This document shows positions 17,513-25,623 of a DNA stretch of 40,616 nt, piece after piece. Under the pieces are notes generated by a model. The model was not told the origin of the DNA. It searched no databases and was given only the letters and a program-made list of their open reading frames with translations. Source of the DNA: Parabacteroides faecalis (GTDB lineage Bacteria; Bacteroidota; Bacteroidia; Bacteroidales; Tannerellaceae); NCBI RefSeq assembly GCF_022809355.1, contig NZ_JAKZMM010000037.1:1-40616 (forward strand). Reading direction: 5' to 3'. Each line of letters begins with the position of its first letter. Position 1 is the stretch's first letter. The translations under genes and the position numbers were made by a program.

Positions 17513-17914
17513 ATGAAAAAGTTGTTCTTTATCTTATCATTCTGTTTTATTGCATTACTATCAAGTTATGCAAGTATATTATTCGATTCGAATTTAACAG
17601 AATCTAACTCAACAAATAATTATCCTATTGTATCTGGTTGGTGCGAAACAAATATTAGTAGTTATAATTTCAGTGGCACACTAATTAATATTAGTCCTGA
17701 AGCTACTACAGCTAATATTTTATTAGATTCTCCTAAGTTTTCATCATGGGAAGTTAGCACTATTCCAGAAAGAAATCTTATTTCTGCGGTTAATAATTAC
17801 ATTCAAGTTTCAGCATTAGAGAGATCCCTTATAGGAACATCTATATGTATTACAGGAGTTTTAGAAGATACTGGTGAAACTATTTCTATAACTTTAATTT
17901 TCCGTAGTAACTAA
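17513..17914 (+). CDS. Small secreted protein of unknown function in the SusE/F position
   Basis: I do not recognise this protein. It has 133 residues. A signal peptide (about 1-20, MKKLFFILSF start) ends near SSYAS. No lipobox Cys is seen, so it is probably released into the periplasm or exported, unlike SusE and SusF, which are much larger lipoproteins. The mature part is rich in Ser, Asn, Thr and Ile with a strand-like pattern, and has one Cys in the GWCETN segment and another in TSICITG. It lies 21 bp after SusD and ends before the locus terminator, so it belongs to the SusC-SusD transcript. The coding sequence is visibly richer in A+T than its neighbours. It could be a small glycan-binding protein or a decayed SusE, but neither can be shown here. 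Confidence 0.75.
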   Translation: MKKLFFILSFCFIALLSSYASILFDSNLTESNSTNNYPIVSGWCETNISSYNFSGTLINISPEATTANILLDSPKFSSWEVSTIPERNLISAVNNYIQVSALERSLIGTSICITGVLEDTGETISITLIFRSN

Positions 17915-17997
17915 GAAAAAAAATGAGATTGAGCCCAAATTCAGTTTTTGAAAATTGAATTTTCAATTTGAAATTTGAGCATCTTAAAAGATTAAAT

Positions 17998-18045
17998 AAT
18001 GGTCGTATCGATCTCCTTGCTGAGTAATGATACGACCATTTTTTT
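17998..18045 (+). terminator. Intrinsic terminator after the SusC-SusD unit
   Basis: AATGGTCGTATC (17998-18009) and GATACGACCATT (18029-18040) pair over 12 bp around a 19-base loop, followed by a run of T. It separates the SusC-SusD-small protein unit from the pullulanase unit. The gap 17915-18207 also holds a perfect short inverted repeat near 17948-17966 (TTGAAAATTGAATTTTCAA) and no gene. Confidence 0.85.
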
Positions 18046-18161
18046 AATATCACAATTACAATCTATAACTTTTCGGTGTGGTCATTACTGTTTTGCCATT
18101 TACTCATTTTTATTATATAAATAATCTCTACTCCCCCATTTTTTCTTTTTCTGAAATTCAT

Positions 18162-18169
18162 TAGTTTTG
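18162..18169 (+). promoter_or_regulatory. -7 box of the pullulanase operon
   Basis: TAGTTTTG matches TAnnTTTG. Transcription would start near 18176, about 32 bp before the ATG at 18208. The -33 region is a T-run without a clear TTG. Together with the terminator at 17998 it shows that pulA, the MFS gene and malQ can form a separate unit. Confidence 0.6.
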
Positions 18170-18207
18170 CTTTATAAAACAAGTTGCTAATCAATAAACC
18201 AAGGATC

Positions 18208-20211
18208 ATGAAAATCAATCAGCTATCTACATTTATTTGCATGAGTATATGTATGACAGAATTTGCGTATGCTCTTCCACCCGCCGAAGGAATGCAAATT
18301 GTAGCAGAACCAGATTATATCATTCCGAATCAACCTATCTGTGAAATGAGCTATTCGCCGGCAGCGACTCAATTCTCTTTATGGGCTCCTTCTGCCATCG
18401 AGGCAGAAATCCGGATTTATACTTCATACGACAGTCCGGAACCAGAACAAATTGTTCCTCTCGATCCTGATCTACAGGGAAGTTGGAATCAAACTATACA
18501 AGGAGATCTGAAAGGGAAATTCTATACATTCCGAGTAAACATCGATGACGTGTGGCAAAAAGAAACTCCTGGAATCTTTGCTCGTGCCGTAGGCGTAAAC
18601 GGAGATAGGGCAGCCATTATTGATTTCCAGGAAACTAATCCTGAAGGTTGGAACGATGACATCCGACCGGCAATGAAAAATCCGGCAGATATTGTCTTAT
18701 ACGAAATGCATCATCGTGATTTTTCTATCCATGCTTCATCCGGTATCCAACATAAAGGAAAGTTTATCGCCTTGACAGAAGTTGGAACCACAACTTCCGA
18801 TGGACAAAAGACAGGTATTGATCACTTAAAGGAATTAGGTATTACCCACATACACATTTTGCCTTCATTTGATTTTGCCTCTGTCGATGAAACAAAATTA
18901 GACCAAAATGCTTATAACTGGGGATATGATCCGAAGAACTACAATGTGCCCGATGGTTCGTACGCTACGGATCCTTACAATCCGGTTACCCGTATCAAGG
19001 AATTTAAGGAAATGGTACAAGCCTTACATAAAGCCGGTATTCGAGTTGTACTGGATGTCGTTTACAATCATACCTTCTCAGCAGCCGATAGTCCGTTTGA
19101 ACGGACAGTCCCCGGTTATTTCTTCCGTATGTACGAGAATGGGGAGTTCTGTAACGGATCGGCTTGTGGAAATGAAACAGCCAGTAACCACCGGATGATG
19201 CACAAATACATGGTTGAATCAGTTTGTTACTGGGCTAAAGAATATCATATTGACGGATTCCGCTTCGATTTGATGGCAATCCACGATATAGAAACCATGA
19301 ATGCTATTCGGGAAGCCCTTAATGCCATTGATCCAACCATCCTGACATACGGTGAAGGTTGGGCTGTCGGTAAATTGGGATATGATGACAATAAACTGGC
19401 CTACAAGAAATATACCTTCCGAATGCCGGGAATTGCGGCCTTCAGCGACAACTTGCGCGATGGTTTACGTGGTCCGTTCTCTGATCACCATAAAGGAGCC
19501 TTTTTAGTAGGTTTACCAGGACATGAAGAAGAAGTAAAATTCGGTATTGCCGGAGGTGTCTTACATAAGCAAGTGAAGGCAAACGACTTCTGGGCAGCCG
19601 AACCTACCCAGCATATCAGTTATGTAAGTTGTCACGACGATCATTGCCTGCGTGACCGATTGGTAAATACATTAGGAAATGATACTTCGGAAGAGACAGT
19701 ACTTAAATTGGATAAACTGGCTCAAACAGCTGTTTTGACCTCACAAGGCGTTCCTTTTATCTTCTGTGGAGAAGAATTGTTCCGTACCAAGCAAGGAGTA
19801 GGCAACAGTTACAAAAGTCCGGATGCCATCAATGCAATTCCTTGGACGAATAAAACAAAATACCACGATCTGTTTCAATACTACAAGGAACTGATTGCTA
19901 TCCGTAGGGCACATCCCGCTTTCTATTTAGGCACAGCCGAGAAAGTACGTGAACATTTGGAATTTCTGCCAACAGAAGGAGATAATCTGGTTGCCTTTCA
20001 ATTAAAGGATATACAAGGAATCGATCCTGCACAACGGATCATCGTTGTATTGAACAGTAATAAGACAAACCGGAAAATACAAATCCCGGACGATACCTAT
20101 CAGATAGTCGTAAAGGATGGTAAAGCTGATCGAAACGGATTAGGTACTCATGCTGGTCCGAATCTGGAAGTCGAAGCGCAATCGGCTGTTATCTTAATCA
20201 AGAATCAATAA
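18208..20211 (+). CDS. pulA: Type I pullulanase (GH13), secreted
   Basis: A debranching enzyme that cuts alpha-1,6 bonds in pullulan, starch or glycogen fragments, 667 residues. A signal peptide ends near FAYA, so it acts in the periplasm or at the surface. The N-terminal beta domain (about 45-140) resembles CBM48. The type I hallmark YNWGYDP is at 236-242. GH13 regions follow: DVVYNHT at 283-289, DGFRFDLM with nucleophile Asp354, acid/base Glu383 in YGEGW, and SCHDDH with the third Asp at 477 or 478. The frame opens at 18184, but that lies next to the expected transcription start. ATG 18208 has an AAGGA site and gives a proper signal peptide. The MFS gene follows after 24 bp. Confidence 0.93.
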   Translation: MKINQLSTFICMSICMTEFAYALPPAEGMQIVAEPDYIIPNQPICEMSYSPAATQFSLWAPSAIEAEIRIYTSYDSPEPEQIVPLDPDLQGSWNQTIQGDLKGKFYTFRVNIDDVWQKETPGIFARAVGVNGDRAAIIDFQETNPEGWNDDIRPAMKNPADIVLYEMHHRDFSIHASSGIQHKGKFIALTEVGTTTSDGQKTGIDHLKELGITHIHILPSFDFASVDETKLDQNAYNWGYDPKNYNVPDGSYATDPYNPVTRIKEFKEMVQALHKAGIRVVLDVVYNHTFSAADSPFERTVPGYFFRMYENGEFCNGSACGNETASNHRMMHKYMVESVCYWAKEYHIDGFRFDLMAIHDIETMNAIREALNAIDPTILTYGEGWAVGKLGYDDNKLAYKKYTFRMPGIAAFSDNLRDGLRGPFSDHHKGAFLVGLPGHEEEVKFGIAGGVLHKQVKANDFWAAEPTQHISYVSCHDDHCLRDRLVNTLGNDTSEETVLKLDKLAQTAVLTSQGVPFIFCGEELFRTKQGVGNSYKSPDAINAIPWTNKTKYHDLFQYYKELIAIRRAHPAFYLGTAEKVREHLEFLPTEGDNLVAFQLKDIQGIDPAQRIIVVLNSNKTNRKIQIPDDTYQIVVKDGKADRNGLGTHAGPNLEVEAQSAVILIKNQ

Positions 20212-20235
20212 TCATCTAAAACACAAAATACATAC

Positions 20236-21612
20236 ATGAAAACAATACCCGACCATAGTTTTGGAAAATTATGGAACATCAGTTTCGGATTCTTTGGCGT
20301 ACAAATTGCGTATGCCTTGCAAAGCGCCAATATCAGTCGGATTTTTTCCACTTTAGGAGCCGATCCACATGAGTTAAGTTATTTCTGGTTGTTACCGCCT
20401 CTGGCCGGTATGATTGTACAACCGATCATCGGTGCTGCCAGCGACAAGACATGGACACGCTGGGGACGCCGTATTCCTTATCTATTTCTTGGAGCAACAC
20501 TGGCCTTGATCGTCATGTGCCTCTTGCCTAATGCCGGAAGCTTCGGATTTACCGTAGCCCAGGCCATGATCTTCGGTTTGTTTGCCCTGATGCTGCTCGA
20601 TACCTCTATCAATATCGCCATGCAACCGTTCAAGATGATGGTAGGCGATATGGTGAATGAGAAACAGAAAAGCCTCGCCTACTCCATTCAAAGCTTTCTC
20701 TGTAATGCAGGTAGCCTGGTAGGTTATCTCTTTCCGTTTATTTTCACATGGATTGGTATAAACAATATTGCACCGAAAGGTGTCATACCCGATTCTGTGA
20801 TTTATTCTTTCTATATCGGAGCCTTTATTTTGGTCTTATGTGTCTTTTATACTGCTTTTACGGTAAAAGAATATCCACCCAAAGAATACGCCGAATATCA
20901 CCAGATCGCTCCGGAAAACCCGCAGGAGAAAAGTAATGTCTTCACATTATTAAAGCATGCACCTTCGGTATTCTGGACAGTCGGACTCGTTCAGTTCTTT
21001 TGTTGGGCTGCATTTATGTTTATGTGGACCTATACCAGTGGAGCCGTAGCTACCCAGGCCTTTGATACCCCTGTAATCGAGAAAGTTGTCGGTGGAATCA
21101 CCTCCGTAGTATTGAATACACAGTCTGTAGAATATCAGAATGCAGCCGATTGGGTTGGGATTCTGTTTGCCGTACAGGCTATAGGTTCAGTCCTGTGGTC
21201 AATAGTCATTCCTAACATCCGAAATGTAAAAGTAGCCTACATGATAAGCCTGTTACTGGGTGGTATCGGATTTATCTCCATCTACTTCATCCATGATCCG
21301 TATGGATTGTTCGTTTCCTTCTTATTGGTAGGTTGTGCATGGGCTGCTATGTTGGCTTTGCCTTTTACTCTGCTGACCAACGCTTTGAAAGGAGGACATG
21401 TAGGTATTTATCTGGGATTATTCAACTGCACAATATGTGTTCCACAGATTGTAGCCGCAGCTACCGGCGGTTCTTTATTGCGTATGCAAACCGAAGCCGG
21501 TTCATTACCACCCGAAACCAACATGCTGGTATTAGCCGGAATCTTTTTACTGATCGGAGCAGCTTGCGTAGTTTTTATCAAACAACATTCAGAAACATCT
21601 AAATCCAACTAA
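20236..21612 (+). CDS. MFS sugar transporter, SLC45/maltose type
   Basis: An inner-membrane transporter of about 12 transmembrane segments, 458 residues. The loop after helix 2 has the MFS-type motif ASDKTWTRWGRRIPYL, as in sugar carriers of the SLC45/GPH type. The N-terminal segment GKLWNISFGFFGVQIAYALQ is also typical of these Bacteroidetes carriers. Between pullulanase and malQ, it most likely brings maltose or malto-oligosaccharides into the cytoplasm. That substrate is inferred from context. It is 24 bp after pulA and one base before malQ, so it is cotranscribed. Confidence 0.9.
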   Translation: MKTIPDHSFGKLWNISFGFFGVQIAYALQSANISRIFSTLGADPHELSYFWLLPPLAGMIVQPIIGAASDKTWTRWGRRIPYLFLGATLALIVMCLLPNAGSFGFTVAQAMIFGLFALMLLDTSINIAMQPFKMMVGDMVNEKQKSLAYSIQSFLCNAGSLVGYLFPFIFTWIGINNIAPKGVIPDSVIYSFYIGAFILVLCVFYTAFTVKEYPPKEYAEYHQIAPENPQEKSNVFTLLKHAPSVFWTVGLVQFFCWAAFMFMWTYTSGAVATQAFDTPVIEKVVGGITSVVLNTQSVEYQNAADWVGILFAVQAIGSVLWSIVIPNIRNVKVAYMISLLLGGIGFISIYFIHDPYGLFVSFLLVGCAWAAMLALPFTLLTNALKGGHVGIYLGLFNCTICVPQIVAAATGGSLLRMQTEAGSLPPETNMLVLAGIFLLIGAACVVFIKQHSETSKSN

Positions 21613-21613
21613 C

Positions 21614-24289
21614 ATGAAAATATCTTTTCAGATTCCTTATCATACACATTGGGGAGAAGACGTCCGGATTCTGTTTTCCGACGGCATGGTACATCCGCTT
21701 CATACTCGCAACGGAGAAATCTGGCGTGGCAGTATCGAACTGGATACGGCTACCAGTCCGGCTGAATTGAGTTATCAGTATGCCATTTTCCAAGACGATG
21801 TATGTATCCGCAAAGAATGGAACGGCGTAAAGCGGCGTTTGAATATGAATCCGGCTTATGCCCGACTAATTCTAAACGATGCTTGGCGTGATCGTCCGGA
21901 AGATTCTTATTTCTATAGTTCGGCCTTTTCCGGTGAAGAAGCACCTTATTATCCCTCCGGAACAGAAGTCAGTCATGCAAAATCTATCTTGTTGAAAGTA
22001 CGTTGCCCACGTTTCCGCCATAAGAATTGGAAACTGGCCATTAGTGGCAACCAGCGTATTTTAGGTGAATGGGATGTAAAAACACCCAAGATGATGCAAC
22101 CCTGCGGACCCAATGAATGGTGTATCTTACTTGATGCTACGGGCATTAGATATCCTTTCGAATATAAATACTTAGCATGGGATACAGAAAATAACTGTGA
22201 AGGAGAATGGATCAGCGGTAATAATCGTCAGATTTCTTCCTTACCTCTGCAAGAAGGTGATTTATTAGTAATCTCTGATGATGAAGTACATTTTGATCTG
22301 CCAGCCTGGAAAGCAGCCGGTGTAGCAGTACCGGTCTTTTCACTCCGATCAGAACAGAGTTTTGGTGTCGGTGATTTCGGAGATTTGAAGAAGACGATCG
22401 ACTGGGCAGTCCTGACCGGACAAAAGGTTGTACAGATTCTTCCGATTAACGATACTACTATAACACATACATGGACCGACTCATATCCATATAACAGTAT
22501 TTCGATCTATGCCTTCCATCCGATGTATATCGATCTGAATCAATTGGAAGCATTAGAAGATGCCGGACAACGGGAAAGTTTTGAACAGCAGCGGTTGAAA
22601 TTGAATGCTCTGCCACAAGTAGATTATGAAGCTGTAAATCAATACAAACTGAAGTATCTGCATCTCCTATTCCAACAGATGGGAGAAACATTATTGGAAT
22701 CGACTGGTTTCCGCCAGTTCTTTAAAGAGAACAAACACTGGCTGGTTCCTTACTCTGTTTTCTGTTATTTGAGAGACAAATATGGAACACCTGTATTCCG
22801 TAACTGGCCGGAACATCAGGTTTACCACGAAGAAGTCATTACACGAATGGCAGAGGAAGATACAGCATGTCGTCCTGTAGCTCGCTTCAATTACTTCTTA
22901 CAATACGTATTGCATATCCAACTACGTGCTGCCAGTGAATATGCCCGTAGCAAAGGTGTTCTTTTGAAAGGTGATATCCCTATTGGTATCAGTCCGAACA
23001 GCGTAGAAGCATGGACCGAGCCGCATTACTTCAACCTCAATGGACAAGCGGGGGCTCCACCCGATCCTTTCTCGGAGACTGGTCAAAACTGGGGTTTCCC
23101 AACCTACAATTGGGATACCATGCAACAGGATGGTTATAAATGGTGGAAAAAACGTTTCCATAAGATGGCAGAATACTTCGATGCCTATCGTATTGATCAC
23201 ATCTTAGGCTTCTTCCGTATTTGGGAAATACCTTCACATTCCGTACAAGGTTTATTGGGCCAGTTTGTCCCTGCCTTACCTATGTCGGCCGAAGAAATCA
23301 ACCGTTTTGGTCTGTTCTTCCGCAAAGAAGCATTTACCAAACCTTATATAACCGAAAACATCCTGGAAGCGAAGTTCGGCGAACTGAAAGAACAGGTTAA
23401 ACAGGAATATTTGTTCCAAATCACCCCACATGAGTATGCTTTGCGACCGGAATACAATACACAACGTCAGGTGGAACAACATTTCCTGGGGAAGAACGAC
23501 CCACAGAACAATTTGTTGCGTAATGGCCTGTTCGAATTGATCAATAACGTGTTGTTCGTAGTTGATCGAAAAGATCCGAACCTCTATCATCCGCGTATTG
23601 CCGTTCAGAATGAACCGGTATATGAAAGCCTGACTCCTTCAGAAAAAGCAGCCTTCGACCAGCTTTACACGCATTATTTCTACCATCGCCACAACGACTT
23701 CTGGTATCACGAAGCCATGAAGAAGCTGCCGGAACTGACCGATTCGACCCGGATGCTTGTATGTGGTGAAGATTTGGGTATGATCCCGGATTGTGTGAAA
23801 GGTGTGATGGACGAACTTCGTATTCTCAGTCTTGAAATCCAGCGGATGCCGAAGAATCCAGCCGAAACATTTGGCGATCCGGCACATTATTCGTACCGTT
23901 CGGTATGTACCATCTCGACTCACGATATGTCAACCCTCCGAGGATGGTGGCATGAAGATGCGAACCTGACACGCCGTTATTTCTATGACGTACTAGGTGG
24001 TTGGGGTGATTATCCGACCGAAGCACCGGGTTGGTTATGCGATACCATTGTCTTGAAACATCTACTGGGCAACTCTATGCTCTGTATCCTCTCTCTACAA
24101 GATTGGCTTTCAATCAACGAAGAAGTACGTTATCCCGACGCAGATACCGAACGGATCAACGTTCCCGCCAATCCACGTCACTATTGGCGATACCGGATGC
24201 ACATCACGCTCGAAGATCTGATGCAACGTACCGCCTTCAACGATCGTATCCGCGATATGATCGGGAAATCGGGGAGAATAAATAATTGA
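21614..24289 (+). CDS. malQ: 4-alpha-glucanotransferase (GH77) with N-terminal CBM20-type domains
   Basis: A cytoplasmic amylomaltase of 891 residues that shuffles alpha-1,4-glucan chains. No signal peptide is seen. One CBM20-like starch-binding domain occupies about 122-225 (with LAISGNQRILGEWD), and a weaker one lies at about 1-110. The catalytic part starts near 240. Nucleophile Asp528 lies in YRIDHILGFFR, acid/base Glu719 in CGEDLGMIP, and Asp771 in STHDMSTLRGWW. This long, CBM20-bearing form is the usual Bacteroidetes MalQ, whereas the E. coli type lacks these domains. It starts one base after the MFS stop and ends the operon, with a hairpin at 24299-24347. Confidence 0.94.
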   Translation: MKISFQIPYHTHWGEDVRILFSDGMVHPLHTRNGEIWRGSIELDTATSPAELSYQYAIFQDDVCIRKEWNGVKRRLNMNPAYARLILNDAWRDRPEDSYFYSSAFSGEEAPYYPSGTEVSHAKSILLKVRCPRFRHKNWKLAISGNQRILGEWDVKTPKMMQPCGPNEWCILLDATGIRYPFEYKYLAWDTENNCEGEWISGNNRQISSLPLQEGDLLVISDDEVHFDLPAWKAAGVAVPVFSLRSEQSFGVGDFGDLKKTIDWAVLTGQKVVQILPINDTTITHTWTDSYPYNSISIYAFHPMYIDLNQLEALEDAGQRESFEQQRLKLNALPQVDYEAVNQYKLKYLHLLFQQMGETLLESTGFRQFFKENKHWLVPYSVFCYLRDKYGTPVFRNWPEHQVYHEEVITRMAEEDTACRPVARFNYFLQYVLHIQLRAASEYARSKGVLLKGDIPIGISPNSVEAWTEPHYFNLNGQAGAPPDPFSETGQNWGFPTYNWDTMQQDGYKWWKKRFHKMAEYFDAYRIDHILGFFRIWEIPSHSVQGLLGQFVPALPMSAEEINRFGLFFRKEAFTKPYITENILEAKFGELKEQVKQEYLFQITPHEYALRPEYNTQRQVEQHFLGKNDPQNNLLRNGLFELINNVLFVVDRKDPNLYHPRIAVQNEPVYESLTPSEKAAFDQLYTHYFYHRHNDFWYHEAMKKLPELTDSTRMLVCGEDLGMIPDCVKGVMDELRILSLEIQRMPKNPAETFGDPAHYSYRSVCTISTHDMSTLRGWWHEDANLTRRYFYDVLGGWGDYPTEAPGWLCDTIVLKHLLGNSMLCILSLQDWLSINEEVRYPDADTERINVPANPRHYWRYRMHITLEDLMQRTAFNDRIRDMIGKSGRINN

Positions 24290-24298
24290 AAATAAATC

Positions 24299-24347
24299 AG
24301 GCACGGATGACTGGAATCTACATATAAAGTCCATATCATCCGTGCCT
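24299..24347. terminator. Hairpin between convergent malQ and the DUF6261-like gene
   Basis: AGGCACGGATGA (24299-24310) and TCATCCGTGCCT (24336-24347) are exact inverses, and the loop contains a further GGA/TCC pair. There is no strong T-run on either side, so it may act as a transcript-end stabiliser or weak terminator for both convergent genes. Confidence 0.55.
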
Positions 24348-24393
24348 ACATTATATTAATAATAGATATTTATTACTCAGCAACTTCCGAGCC

Positions 24394-25152
24394 CTATTCT
24401 TTCTTGTTCGCTTTTGCTTGGGCAATACGTTGGTTATAAAGCGCACGGGTTTCATCAATCAACGCATTCAGATCCTTTATGAAGGTATCAATGATTTCGC
24501 TCGGATAGCAAATGCTATTGGCAAATGTCACATTCACCATGTAATCATAATATTCCCCCATCCGGTTACGTACCACTTTACTTTCTTCCAACTGCAAAGC
24601 AGCCTGGTCATGAGTACGTTGCTGGGTCAGTTCAGCATACATACCGTTTGTCTCTTCCAGTCCAGTTATAACTTCTTCCAAGCCCAACAATTCTACCAAC
24701 GAAGCGTTTTCTTCCTTCTTCATATCCAGCAACAAACCGTCGATCTGCGCTGTTTCCTGCTGATTCGGCAGTCGGTAGCACTGCGCATAAGGATACAACA
24801 ATTTATAAAGCGTATTAGCAGCCTGTCGGCGTGTAGCAATAGGAGATCCTTTTTCCGTACGCAATACGGAGAATAAAAATAATACCCAACTATCACGTTC
24901 CTTGTCTAAAGAACCCATATCTTCCGTCTGTAAACTGATACGGCTTCTCGAAACAATGTCGGTCAAAGTGGAACGGTCTTCTTCAAATACCAAGAAATCG
25001 GCTACCTCGAAGCCCAAGGCCGAAGTTTCCGGTGCCTCTTCCTTCGTTCCAGTCGTATTCACCAAGTCCGAGAACCGCGACATGAAATTGGCGAACTCGG
25101 CATTGTTGAGTTTCTCCAAACCCATAGCCTGGATTTTAACAATGGATTTCAT
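24394..25152 (-). CDS. DUF6261-like protein
   Basis: A cytoplasmic protein of 252 residues, predicted mostly helical, without a signal peptide or membrane segment. The opening KSIVKIQAMGLEKLNNAEFANFM, the middle ERDSWVLFLFSVLR and the C-terminal FIKDLNALIDETRALYNQRIA look like the Bacteroidetes family DUF6261, whose function is unknown. That assignment is from memory and moderate. The frame opens at 25158 with TTG, so I use ATG 25152. I see neither a strong ribosome-binding site nor a -7 box. Upstream, in the same direction, lies a seven-copy 42-bp tandem array, and beyond it the terminator of the SusD-like gene. It is therefore probably not part of the SusC-SusD transcript. Confidence 0.7.
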   Translation of the reverse strand: MKSIVKIQAMGLEKLNNAEFANFMSRFSDLVNTTGTKEEAPETSALGFEVADFLVFEEDRSTLTDIVSRSRISLQTEDMGSLDKERDSWVLFLFSVLRTEKGSPIATRRQAANTLYKLLYPYAQCYRLPNQQETAQIDGLLLDMKKEENASLVELLGLEEVITGLEETNGMYAELTQQRTHDQAALQLEESKVVRNRMGEYYDYMVNVTFANSICYPSEIIDTFIKDLNALIDETRALYNQRIAQAKANKKE

Positions 25153-25258
25153 ACACAATAACTCATTTATTTTATTCTAACTATTTTCTATATCCATATT
25201 TTGTTGAAAACAAATAAAACCGAATAATAAACCCAAGGCCTCACCCTTGATAAGATCT

Positions 25259-25546
25259 GATTCAGGGTCTAAATTAAGGCTTGCATCACTTGCAAAGTCT
25301 GATTCAGGGTCTAAATTGGAGTTTGCACCACTTGCAAGGTTCGATTCAGGGTCTAAATTAGGGGTTGCACCATTTGCAAGGTTCGATTCAGGGTCTAAAT
25401 TGGGGATTGCACCACTTGCAAGGTCCAATTCAGGGTCTAAATTGAGGGTTACACCACTTGCAAGGTCCAATTCAGGGTCTAAATTGGGGGTTGCACCACT
25501 TGCAAGGCCTAATTCAGGGTCTAAATTTCATTTTGCAAGTATTTCA
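25259..25546. repeat. 42-bp tandem array, seven units, upstream of the DUF6261-like gene
   Basis: The unit begins (G/A)ATTCAGGGTCTAAATT and continues with a TTGCACCACTTGCAAGG-like half. Copies start at 25259, 25301, 25343, 25385, 25427, 25469 and 25511, exactly 42 bp apart, with the last truncated. A decayed copy may precede the first. There are no spacers between copies, so it is not CRISPR. Each unit holds the 8-bp palindrome CTTGCAAG or a near match. Both strands translate without stops into 14-residue repeats, but only with TTG starts. The gap 25153-25623 otherwise contains only the SusD terminator. Confidence 0.95.
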
Positions 25547-25573
25547 AGGGAGTTTTATTCTAGCAGAGATAGT

Positions 25574-25612
25574 AAAAACGGGTTGTTAAGCCCATAACTT
25601 ACAACCCGTTTT
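25574..25612 (-). terminator. Intrinsic terminator after the orphan SusC-SusD pair
   Basis: On the minus strand AAAACGGGTTGT (25601-25612) pairs with ACAACCCGTTTT (25575-25586) around a 14-base loop, then a T-run follows. It lies 12 bp after the SusD stop. Confidence 0.88.
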
Positions 25613-25623
25613 CTTGCTCTTAT

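Noticed and set aside
25259-25546. CRISPR array
   Set aside because: The 42-bp units follow each other without spacers, and no cas gene is present.
25177-25597. Repeat proteins encoded by either strand of the array at 25259
   Set aside because: Only TTG starts, no ribosome-binding site, and both strands are open equally, as expected for a tandem repeat of length divisible by 3. The minus frame ends 25 bp before the DUF6261-like start, so a leader peptide is not fully excluded.
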